Source: an uncultured Polaribacter sp. (lineage in GTDB: Bacteria > Bacteroidota > Bacteroidia > Flavobacteriales > Flavobacteriaceae). From it: a stretch of 43,512 nucleotides of DNA. The notes beneath the pieces are model-generated. The model had not been told where the DNA came from. It did no database searches and was given only the letters and a program-made list of their open reading frames with translations. Positions within the stretch are counted from its first letter, which is position 1. Each line of letters starts with the position of its first letter. The position numbers were made by a program, and so were the translations under genes. Positions 35,481-42,448 of this stretch are shown piece by piece. The DNA lies in the NCBI GenBank assembly GCA_913047375.1, contig CAJWTV010000010.1, positions 1-43,512 of the forward strand, in the 5' to 3' direction.

Positions 35481-35936
35481 ATGACAAGTTTAAAAAAAAT
35501 ACTAAAGAAAAAGAAATACATAAAAATTAAATTGGAGAAAATGGTGACAAATCATTTACAAGTTAAAGCTTCAATTAATGGTGTAAAGGGGCGTTTTATT
35601 TTAGATACTGGTGCTTCCAATTCATGTGTAGATCTGGATTTAATTACTTTTTTCAATCTAGATGCTCAAGAAAGTGAAACTAAAGCTGCAGGAGCTGGAG
35701 CAACTAATATGGAAACTCTTCAATCTGATGATAACCATCTAAAAATTGAAGATTGGCAAACTAAAAAATGTCATCTAGTATTATTCAATTTAGAGCATGT
35801 AAATAAAGCTTTATCAGATCATAATGCCGAAGATGTTCATGGCATTATCGGTGCAGATATTTTAGAAAAAGGAAAAGCCTTTATTGATTATGATAAGAAA
35901 TATTTGTATTTAAAGAAACCTAGGAAAGGGAAATGA
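35481..35936 (+). CDS. Retropepsin-like aspartic protease
   Basis: This 151-residue single-domain protein carries the catalytic motif ILDTGASNS (Asp42) and, near the C terminus, the hydrophobic GIIGADIL block of pepsin-like folds. It has the size of a clan-AA retropepsin-like protease, which works as a homodimer. No signal peptide is seen: the N terminus is Lys-rich (MTSLKKILKKKKYIKIKLEK), so it should be cytoplasmic. The target is unknown. It precedes the yqeY-like gene by 34 bases on the same strand. Confidence 0.88.
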   Translation: MTSLKKILKKKKYIKIKLEKMVTNHLQVKASINGVKGRFILDTGASNSCVDLDLITFFNLDAQESETKAAGAGATNMETLQSDDNHLKIEDWQTKKCHLVLFNLEHVNKALSDHNAEDVHGIIGADILEKGKAFIDYDKKYLYLKKPRKGK

Positions 35937-35942
35937 GAATTG

Positions 35943-35950
35943 TATATTTG
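35943..35950 (+). promoter_or_regulatory. -7 box of the yqeY-like gene
   Basis: TATATTTG matches TANNTTTG and ends 20 bases before the ATG at 35971. A transcript from here could also read into the tRNA gene 12 bases after the stop. Confidence 0.5.
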
Positions 35951-35970
35951 TTGAATTAAAATATAAAGAT

Positions 35971-36423
35971 ATGAGTTTGCAGGAAAAAATAATGGTTGAA
36001 ATGAAATTAGCAATGAAAGCAAAAGATACTATTGCTTTACAGGCATTAAGAGCTGTTAAATCTGCTTTTTTACTAGCAAGAACTGAAACTGGTGTGACAG
36101 CAGAATTATCTGATGAACAAGAAATGAAAATCATTCAGAAACAAGTAAAACAAAGAAAAGATAGTGCGGCTATTTTTTTAGAACAGGGTAGAAAGGATTT
36201 AGCTGATCCAGAATTAGAGGAAATATCTGTTTTAGAGAAGTTTTTACCAGAGGCTTTATCTGAAGAAAAAATTGAAATTACCGTTATTGCAACTATTACT
36301 AAAATAGATGCTTCAGGAATGAAGGATATGGGTAAAGTGATGGGAATGGTTTCTAAGGAATTAGCTGGTCAGGCTGACGGAAAAATTATTTCAATTTTGG
36401 TTAAGAAACATTTAATGAAATAG
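35971..36423 (+). CDS. GatB/YqeY domain-containing protein
   Basis: This 150-residue protein matches the GatB/YqeY family, which is related to the C-terminal tRNA-binding domain of GatB: MSLQEKIMVEMKLAMKAKDTIALQALRAVKSAFLLARTE, IIQKQVKQRKDSAAIFLEQGRKDLADPELEEISVLEKFLPEALS and MGKVMGMVSKELAGQADGKIIS. The family's function is uncertain, probably linked to tRNA or amidotransferase. The gene has its own -7 box and ends 12 bases before the tRNA-Arg gene. Confidence 0.93.
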   Translation: MSLQEKIMVEMKLAMKAKDTIALQALRAVKSAFLLARTETGVTAELSDEQEMKIIQKQVKQRKDSAAIFLEQGRKDLADPELEEISVLEKFLPEALSEEKIEITVIATITKIDASGMKDMGKVMGMVSKELAGQADGKIISILVKKHLMK

Positions 36424-36435
36424 TACATTAATAAA

Positions 36436-36509
36436 GGCTCCATAGTTCAACTGAATAGAATATCAGATTTCGGCTCTGAGGGTTGCAGGTTTGAATCCTG
36501 CTGGAGTCA
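36436..36509 (+). tRNA. tRNA-Arg (anticodon UCG)
   Basis: This is a 74-base cloverleaf: acceptor GGCTCCA / TGGAGTC (36436-36442, 36502-36508, one G-T pair), D stem GTTC / GAAT, anticodon stem TCAGA / TCTGA with loop TTTCGGC and anticodon TCG at 36470-36472, five-base variable region, T stem GCAGG / CCTGC, discriminator A36509. CCA is not encoded. Position A20, an arginine identity element, is kept. Unusually, position 19 is A (36454) instead of G and position 56 is T (36492) instead of C, which would give a 19-56 A-U pair. A hairpin terminator follows. Confidence 0.88.
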
Positions 36510-36516
36510 CAATAAC

Positions 36517-36553
36517 GGAGAATTGATTCATTGGAATCGGTTCTCCATTTTTT
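36517..36553 (+). terminator. Rho-independent terminator after the tRNA
   Basis: A 13-bp stem (36517-36529 with 36534-36546, two G-T pairs) with an ATTG loop is followed by ATTTTTT. It lies 8 bases after the tRNA and should end the yqeY-tRNA transcript. Confidence 0.88.
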
Positions 36554-36811
36554 ATATTTGATTTTTCTTTCTCTAAAATAGAGATCAACCCAAAAAGCGC
36601 ATTTACTTTTGGGTTTCAAACTCGGTTATTTGACATATCATAACTTATTTCTAACGGAAATTCAAGGTTTTGTATTCTCATATCTTCTTTTATTTTTTAT
36701 AAATTACTTTTGGTTGGACTATTTGAGCAATTTTTTAAATAGTTTGACCGAAAAAAGAACTAGCAGGGATGAATTTAATTTCAAGTTTGTCAACTAATTA
36801 TTCAAAAAATA
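36554..36811. other. Gap from tRNA terminator to the first sulfatase gene
   Basis: No gene is convincing here. Two further hairpins stand at 36570-36584 (TCTCT / AGAGA) and 36587-36615 (AACCCAAAA / TTTTGGGTT, 11-base loop). A 62-codon plus-strand frame at 36609-36797 has no recognisable content. Promoter-like sequences are TACTTTTG (36705-36712) and a 7-of-8 match (CAAGTTTG) about 25 bases before the sulfatase ATG. No integrase, IS or repeated tRNA 3' end is seen. Confidence 0.55.
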
Positions 36812-38323
36812 ATGATAGAAAATAATAATATTATTAATCAGATTTTTGTACTCGTTTTATTTGTAAATTCTGTTATAAATGCCCAATCAATTCAAGGGCA
36901 GTCTGGACAAAAACTGCCTAATTTTTTATTTGTTTTAGTTGATGACCAACCTTTTGATGCGTTAGAGATGAGTGGACGCTATCCATTTTTAGAAACACCA
37001 AATATAGACAGATTGGCTAAAGAAGGTGCCAATGTAAAAAACTTTTTTGTGACGCAGTCTATTTGCTCCCCTTCTAGAGCTAGTTTCTTAACGGGTACTT
37101 ACCCTCATATTCATGGTGTAAATCAGAACAACCGACATGTAGATCCAAATTGGGACGAATTTGCTCCTTATTCTAGTCATTTACAAAAAGAAGGTTACGA
37201 GACAGCACATGTTGGCAAAATTCATATGGCACATTATAAAGGGAAAGAGCATATCAGGCCTGGTTTTGACTACTGGTTTAGTTTTGTAGGTCAAGGGAAA
37301 TATTTTGATCCTCCCGTCAATGAAAACGGAAAGGAATATCAAGAAAAGGGTTATATAACAGATATTTTAACAGAAAAGGCCATTTCTTGGTTAAAAGAAA
37401 AACGAGATCCAAATAAACCATTTAGTTTGAACCTTTGGCATAAAGGAATCCATTCCCCACATTTGCCAGCACCTAGACATGCAGATTTATACAAAGATAA
37501 AAAATTACCAATACCGCCTTACAATACCCACAAAGAAACATTTAAAGGTAAACCTGAATGGCAACGAAAAAAAATCTACGGGTTTAATTGGAAAAAAAAC
37601 CTTCCAATTCCTGCAGAATTACCAGAACAAGAATGGCCTATAAACTATGATAGGAATATGGATCTATTACGTTGTTTATCATCAATTGATGAATCTTTAG
37701 GAAGTGTATTAGCCACTTTGGAAGAAATGGGGGAATTAGATAATACTGTAATTATCTACAGTAGTGATAATGGTTATTTTATGGGGGAGCATACTTTTTT
37801 AGATAAACGCTTAGCTTATGAGAATTCAATGCGCGTACCAATGCTTATTCGCTATCCAAAGCTAATAAAACCAAACACTGTAATAGATGAGCAATGTCTT
37901 AATATTGATATGGCCCCAACAATTCTTAACCTTGCAGGAATAGACAAACCTGACTATATGCAGGGAGAGTCTATGCTGAATTTATTGAAGGGTAAAAAAG
38001 ATGATAACTGGAGAAAATCAATTTTGTTTGAATATTATTTAGATACCTATTGGCCTTATGCGGGTCCTAATCAAATAGCTGTTAGAACTGAAAATCACAA
38101 GCTAGTAGATGTTTTTCTAAAAAATGATATTGATGAGTTGTATGATCTTAAAGCAGATCCAGGAGAAATGAATAACTTAATCAATAACCCTGAATATGAT
38201 AAAATTGAGGAGAATCTTAGAAAAGAAGCAACAAAATTAAAAAAACAGTACAAGTATAATCCAAAAAGAGATTGGTGGTTAAAACAGGTAATGAAGTTAA
38301 AAGGAAACAAACAAAAGCACTAG
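36812..38323 (+). CDS. Secreted formylglycine-dependent sulfatase
   Basis: This 503-residue type I sulfatase has a signal peptide-like N terminus (IINQIFVLVLFVNSVINAQ, cleavage near residue 25). The core begins NFLFVLVDDQ (metal-binding Asp44, Asp45). The modification motif is CSPSRASFLTG, where Cys85 becomes formylglycine; GKIHM supplies the Lys and His of the active site, and YSSDNGYFMGEH is the C-terminal metal block. It likely removes sulfate esters from a polysaccharide in the periplasm. It is the first gene after the tRNA and is followed by the hybrid regulator 166 bases later. The specific substrate is unknown. Confidence 0.94.
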   Translation: MIENNNIINQIFVLVLFVNSVINAQSIQGQSGQKLPNFLFVLVDDQPFDALEMSGRYPFLETPNIDRLAKEGANVKNFFVTQSICSPSRASFLTGTYPHIHGVNQNNRHVDPNWDEFAPYSSHLQKEGYETAHVGKIHMAHYKGKEHIRPGFDYWFSFVGQGKYFDPPVNENGKEYQEKGYITDILTEKAISWLKEKRDPNKPFSLNLWHKGIHSPHLPAPRHADLYKDKKLPIPPYNTHKETFKGKPEWQRKKIYGFNWKKNLPIPAELPEQEWPINYDRNMDLLRCLSSIDESLGSVLATLEEMGELDNTVIIYSSDNGYFMGEHTFLDKRLAYENSMRVPMLIRYPKLIKPNTVIDEQCLNIDMAPTILNLAGIDKPDYMQGESMLNLLKGKKDDNWRKSILFEYYLDTYWPYAGPNQIAVRTENHKLVDVFLKNDIDELYDLKADPGEMNNLINNPEYDKIEENLRKEATKLKKQYKYNPKRDWWLKQVMKLKGNKQKH

Positions 38324-38432
38324 TTACTAGTGTAGATAGAGATTTTTTTTATTTTTTTGAGCAGCCTAATTTTCAGCAACAAAATTAATAAATTGTACTT
38401 TTACAAATAGAGGTTCTTGTTAATAAACTTGC

Positions 38433-38454
38433 TTAAACTCAAAAAAGTTTAAAC
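38433..38454. repeat. Inverted repeat upstream of the hybrid regulator
   Basis: TTAAACT (38433-38439) and AGTTTAA (38446-38452) are inverted with a 6-base spacer. The same bases contain a second TTAAAC (38449-38454) in direct orientation, 16 bp apart. This TTAAAC is also the core of the repeat before the second sulfatase gene. It may be an autoregulatory site; weak evidence. Confidence 0.4.
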
Positions 38455-38489
38455 GAGTTCGATGTTAATTTCCTAAATGAATTGTTATA

Positions 38490-41400
38490 ATGAAATGTGT
38501 TTTTTACATAGTTTGCTTTTTAATATTTTTTCTCCCTGACCAAATATATGGACAGCAAATTAAACATCTTGGTGTTTACGATGGTATTAAAAGTGGTGCT
38601 GTACGTGCTTTTGCAAAGGATACTTTGGGTTATATGTGGATTGGAACCGCACAAGGCTTAAATAGGTACTCTGGATACAATTTTAAAAACTATAACAAGT
38701 ATACAACCAATGGTATTGTAGATCTTATTAGTAAAAACGGAAATCTTTTTGTTTTAGGTTATAAAGGAGAACTACTGCAATATCAATACGAGCAAGATCG
38801 TTTTAAAAGCATTTTAAACTTAAAGTACCGCAATTTTTTATGTTTTGAACAAATCAATGACAATACTATAATTATTGGTCTTAAATCGGGGTTATTAATT
38901 TATGATTTTAAATCCAAAAAATTAAGTAAAGTCCTATACCCAAATACCTTTTTTAATAGACAAATTCATGTAAAACAAAATAAAGTATACGTTGCATCTA
39001 CAAAAGGAATCAATGTGTACGATTTTTTTGAAAAAAACAATCAATTAGTAAAACATAAAACACTATTAAAAAATATTGAAACCCTTGATTTTGATTTTGA
39101 TAAGCAAAATCGTATTTGGGCAGGAACTTACCAGAAAGGTCTTTTTGTTATTGATAACGAAAAAGTAGATAAAGTAAACCTTTTTGGTAAGCAAATAAAA
39201 ACAAATACGATAAGATCCATTAAGTTTGATAAGGATGACAAAGCGTTAATAGCTTTAGAAGGAATGGGTTTATTGACAATGAATAAAAATTTTAAAGTTG
39301 TCAATAAAATAAAATATAATCCGAATAGTTTAAACTCTTTAAGTCAGAAAAGTATCTATGAAATTTTTGTTGATAACGACAATGTGTATTGGCTTGGACT
39401 AAGAGAAGTTGGTATTGATTTGATTTTTCCTAGAGATAACGCATTTAAAAATATTTCTTACGTTCCATACAAATCAAACAGTATTCCCAACAATTATATC
39501 CGCTCTATATACTTTGAAGAAAGCGGAAATGTTTGGTTTGGTTCAGAAAAGGGCCTCAGTAAACTTTCACCAGAAGGAAAGTGGACTAATTATAATAAGA
39601 ACTCAAGTCTTTTAAATAAGCCCGTATTAACTATTAATAAGTATGAGGAACACCTCATTTTAGGTGTTTATGGTATTGGATTGCTTCAGTTTAATCCAAA
39701 AACAGGAGAAACTAAAGACTTTCCTCTAATAGAAAAAGAAAAGAAATCTAAATTAATTTTTACTACCTACATAGATGAGAATGATATATGGTTAGGAGGT
39801 ATTGATGGTCCTGTAAAACATTATCAAAATAACGCCTTAGTAAAAAGTTATAAAACGGGTAATGCCAGAACTATTATTGCAGGTAATAAAAATATAATAT
39901 ATGTAGGGTCTGCAAATGGATTGTTTGAAATTAATAAAGCCACAAAAAGCTTAAAAAGAATACAACCCCGAGGCTTCGAAAATCTTGACCGGATTTACTC
40001 ATTATTTTTTGATAAACAAAATAATTGTCTTTGGATTGGAAATACGCAAGGGCTATTAAAATATGATTTTTCCACCAATGATATAACATTCTTAAATAAA
40101 AAATTAAATTTTGAATCGGGCACGATTTTTTCCATTCAAAAAGATTCAAAGCAAAATTTGTGGTTAGGAAGTTTTTCAGGTTTATGGAAATTAAATACAA
40201 AAAAAACTATTATTAGTAAGTACGATAATAGAGATGGTTTAACGATTGAGACTTTTGGCATTGGTGCATCTACAAAATCTAATGACGGGCGTATAGCTTT
40301 TGGCGGGCCAAAAGGCGCTACGCTATTCACGCCATTAAATTTGCGAAAAGAGAAAGAAGATTTTAAGATTTATGTTTCTAATTTTAAAGTTAATGGTATT
40401 GCACCAGATACTACGATGCTTAATAAAAATATAAACTTTCTTGATAAAGTTGAACTTAATTATAACCAGAATTCACTAAGTTTTGATTTTGAGACCCCTA
40501 ATCTTTATGGATCAAAAAAAGAAACATTTTCTTGGCAGTTAAAAGGCTATGATGATTACCCAGTTATATCAAAAAATAGTAGAAAGGCTATTTATTCAAA
40601 ATTACCTCCAGGTAATTATTCTTTAGAAGCTAAAGTCACTAATGTAAATGGATTATCTTCTACAGAAACGTACAATATTAATATCATTATTAAAAACCCA
40701 TTTTGGTTAAGTCGTTGGGCATTTTTAGGATATACCATACTGGGATTTTCGCTATTATATTTATTTTTTCAAGTAAAAGAATCAATAGCCGGAAAAAATA
40801 ATAATGAAAATAAAATAAAATTTTTCACCGAAGTCGCCCATGATATTAGGACACCTGTTACATTAATTCAACTCTTGGTTTCCCAACTTTCTTCTGAAAA
40901 AAATAAATTTCAAAATAGTCTTGACCTAATCTCTCGAAACACACAAAATTTAAGCGAATATGTCACACAGCTTTTAGACTTTCAAAAAGCAGAACGTGGG
41001 ATGCTTAAATTAGCCGTAAGTAAAGTAGATTTAAAGAATATTCTACATAGAATTGTTGCTGAGGTAGAACCATTGCTCAAACAAAAATCTATAGATATTT
41101 CCATAGTCGCGACAAAGACATACCTATGGTTTGATGAGAATAAAATGTCTAGGGTTTTTTATAATTTAATTTCAAATGCGATTAAATATAGTGAAGAGGG
41201 TGGGCGTATTGAGATAAAGATTTTAGCAAATGACAAAACGATTAAAATAGATGTTATTGATTATGGCTTTGGGATTCCTCAGAAAGAGCAAAAATTAATT
41301 TTCTCAAGATTTACTAGAGGAACTAATATTAATAATAAAGGAATTTCCGGTTCTGGTATTGGTTTAATGATTTCAAAAAAAATAGTGGAATTACACGGTG

Positions 41401-42296
41401 GGAAAATTGAATTTAAAAGTAAGGAAAATTTGGGCGCTACGTTTTCTGTGATTTTACAAAAAGGAAGTGAGCATTTTAACGAAAAAGATATATTAATTAA
41501 AGATAAAGACACAAATAAATCTGAGTTTATTGAAGATGATATTAGCTCAAATATACGCATATTACTTGTTGATGATAATGAAGACTTAAGAGTAACTATT
41601 AAAGAGGAATTAGAAAAGAAATACACCGTTATAGATGCACCTAATGGTAAGGAGGCACTTATAATAGCAGTAGCAAAAAACCCAGATTTAATCATAACAG
41701 ATGTTATGATGCCTGTAATGGGAGGTAAGGAATTATGTAATATCATAAAAACAAATTTTCAGACGAGTCATATCCCTGTTATTATGATTACATCTTTAAC
41801 TGAAGTTGATGATAAAGTAGAAGGATTAGAAATTGGAGCAGATGCATATATTGAAAAGCCTTTTAATATGAAAATTTTGATGGCAACAGTTAACAACCTT
41901 ATCAAGTCTAGGCGAAGGTTAAATCAAATTTTTAATCCAAATTCAGAAGGCAAAGTAAAAATCAAATCAGCTGATGATAATTTCCTATCTGAGGTGGTTC
42001 AAATAATTAAAGAAAACATTGCAAATAGTGAATTTTCAATTGATTTAATATCTGATAAGACAGGACTCAGTAGGTCAAATTTATTCCGAAAATTAAAAGG
42101 ATTGACAAATATGTCTCCTGTAGATTTAGTTATAAAAATTAAATTAAATCATGCAGCAGAATTACTTAAGACTAATAAAGCCATGAGAATGAGTAATGTT
42201 GCCTATGAATCAGGTTTTAACGACCCAAGATATTTTAGCACGCTATTCAAAAAAACTTTTGGTAAAACACCAAAGGAATATAGTAAAGAGAATTAA
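38490..42296 (+). CDS. Hybrid two-component system sensor/regulator (HTCS)
   Basis: This 1268-residue single-chain regulator has a signal peptide (residues 1-21). A periplasmic two-propeller sensor (Reg_prop repeats such as GYMWIGTAQGLNRYSG) runs to about 640, then a Y_Y_Y domain at about 643-725 and one membrane helix (about 742-762). The cytoplasmic part has an H-box FFTEVAHDIRTP with His784, an HATPase domain (FYNLISNAIKYSEEGG, GSGIGLMISKKIVELHGG), a receiver with LLVDDNEDLR and the phospho-acceptor Asp1071 in ITDVMMPV, and an AraC-type HTH ending YESGFNDPRYFSTLFKKTFGKTPKEY. Such proteins sense an oligosaccharide and activate polysaccharide-utilisation genes. It sits between two sulfatase genes. 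Confidence 0.96.
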   Translation: MKCVFYIVCFLIFFLPDQIYGQQIKHLGVYDGIKSGAVRAFAKDTLGYMWIGTAQGLNRYSGYNFKNYNKYTTNGIVDLISKNGNLFVLGYKGELLQYQYEQDRFKSILNLKYRNFLCFEQINDNTIIIGLKSGLLIYDFKSKKLSKVLYPNTFFNRQIHVKQNKVYVASTKGINVYDFFEKNNQLVKHKTLLKNIETLDFDFDKQNRIWAGTYQKGLFVIDNEKVDKVNLFGKQIKTNTIRSIKFDKDDKALIALEGMGLLTMNKNFKVVNKIKYNPNSLNSLSQKSIYEIFVDNDNVYWLGLREVGIDLIFPRDNAFKNISYVPYKSNSIPNNYIRSIYFEESGNVWFGSEKGLSKLSPEGKWTNYNKNSSLLNKPVLTINKYEEHLILGVYGIGLLQFNPKTGETKDFPLIEKEKKSKLIFTTYIDENDIWLGGIDGPVKHYQNNALVKSYKTGNARTIIAGNKNIIYVGSANGLFEINKATKSLKRIQPRGFENLDRIYSLFFDKQNNCLWIGNTQGLLKYDFSTNDITFLNKKLNFESGTIFSIQKDSKQNLWLGSFSGLWKLNTKKTIISKYDNRDGLTIETFGIGASTKSNDGRIAFGGPKGATLFTPLNLRKEKEDFKIYVSNFKVNGIAPDTTMLNKNINFLDKVELNYNQNSLSFDFETPNLYGSKKETFSWQLKGYDDYPVISKNSRKAIYSKLPPGNYSLEAKVTNVNGLSSTETYNINIIIKNPFWLSRWAFLGYTILGFSLLYLFFQVKESIAGKNNNENKIKFFTEVAHDIRTPVTLIQLLVSQLSSEKNKFQNSLDLISRNTQNLSEYVTQLLDFQKAERGMLKLAVSKVDLKNILHRIVAEVEPLLKQKSIDISIVATKTYLWFDENKMSRVFYNLISNAIKYSEEGGRIEIKILANDKTIKIDVIDYGFGIPQKEQKLIFSRFTRGTNINNKGISGSGIGLMISKKIVELHGGKIEFKSKENLGATFSVILQKGSEHFNEKDILIKDKDTNKSEFIEDDISSNIRILLVDDNEDLRVTIKEELEKKYTVIDAPNGKEALIIAVAKNPDLIITDVMMPVMGGKELCNIIKTNFQTSHIPVIMITSLTEVDDKVEGLEIGADAYIEKPFNMKILMATVNNLIKSRRRLNQIFNPNSEGKVKIKSADDNFLSEVVQIIKENIANSEFSIDLISDKTGLSRSNLFRKLKGLTNMSPVDLVIKIKLNHAAELLKTNKAMRMSNVAYESGFNDPRYFSTLFKKTFGKTPKEYSKEN

Positions 42297-42375
42297 AAAA
42301 ATTAAGCGGTTTTTTCTTAAAAAATATCGATTTTGTTTAATCTAGAATAGAATTGGGTTATATTTTATTTATCAG

Positions 42376-42408
42376 AAATTAAACATTTGTGAGTGAAAAT
42401 TAAACATT
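42376..42408 (+). promoter_or_regulatory. Candidate operator: two 12-bp direct repeats, 21-bp period
   Basis: AAATTAAACATT occurs exactly at 42376-42387 and again at 42397-42408, so the copies start 21 bp apart, two helical turns. This is the half-site spacing used by AraC-type activators. The nearer copy covers the -33 region of the -7 box at 42427-42434, which lacks a TTG. The neighbouring hybrid regulator with its AraC-type domain is the obvious ligand (inference). Confidence 0.6.
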
Positions 42409-42426
42409 AAAATAACAATTTTTTCA

Positions 42427-42434
42427 TAAGTTTG
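42427..42434 (+). promoter_or_regulatory. -7 box of the second sulfatase gene
   Basis: TAAGTTTG matches TANNTTTG and ends 14 bases before the ATG at 42449. No -33 TTG is present at 17-23 bases, as expected if an activator bound at 42397-42408 replaces it. Confidence 0.55.
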
Positions 42435-42448
42435 ATAAAATAAAACTT

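Noticed and set aside
36428-36619. 63-codon minus-strand frame reading SRIQTCNPQSRNL
   Set aside because: It is the antisense of the tRNA-Arg gene, a well-known false translation.
36609-36797. 62-codon plus-strand frame before the first sulfatase
   Set aside because: No family content, no start signals, overlaps hairpins; typical of AT-rich non-coding DNA.
42303-42325. TTAAG...CTTAA with T and A runs after the hybrid regulator
   Set aside because: Stem is only five weak pairs; insufficient for a terminator call.
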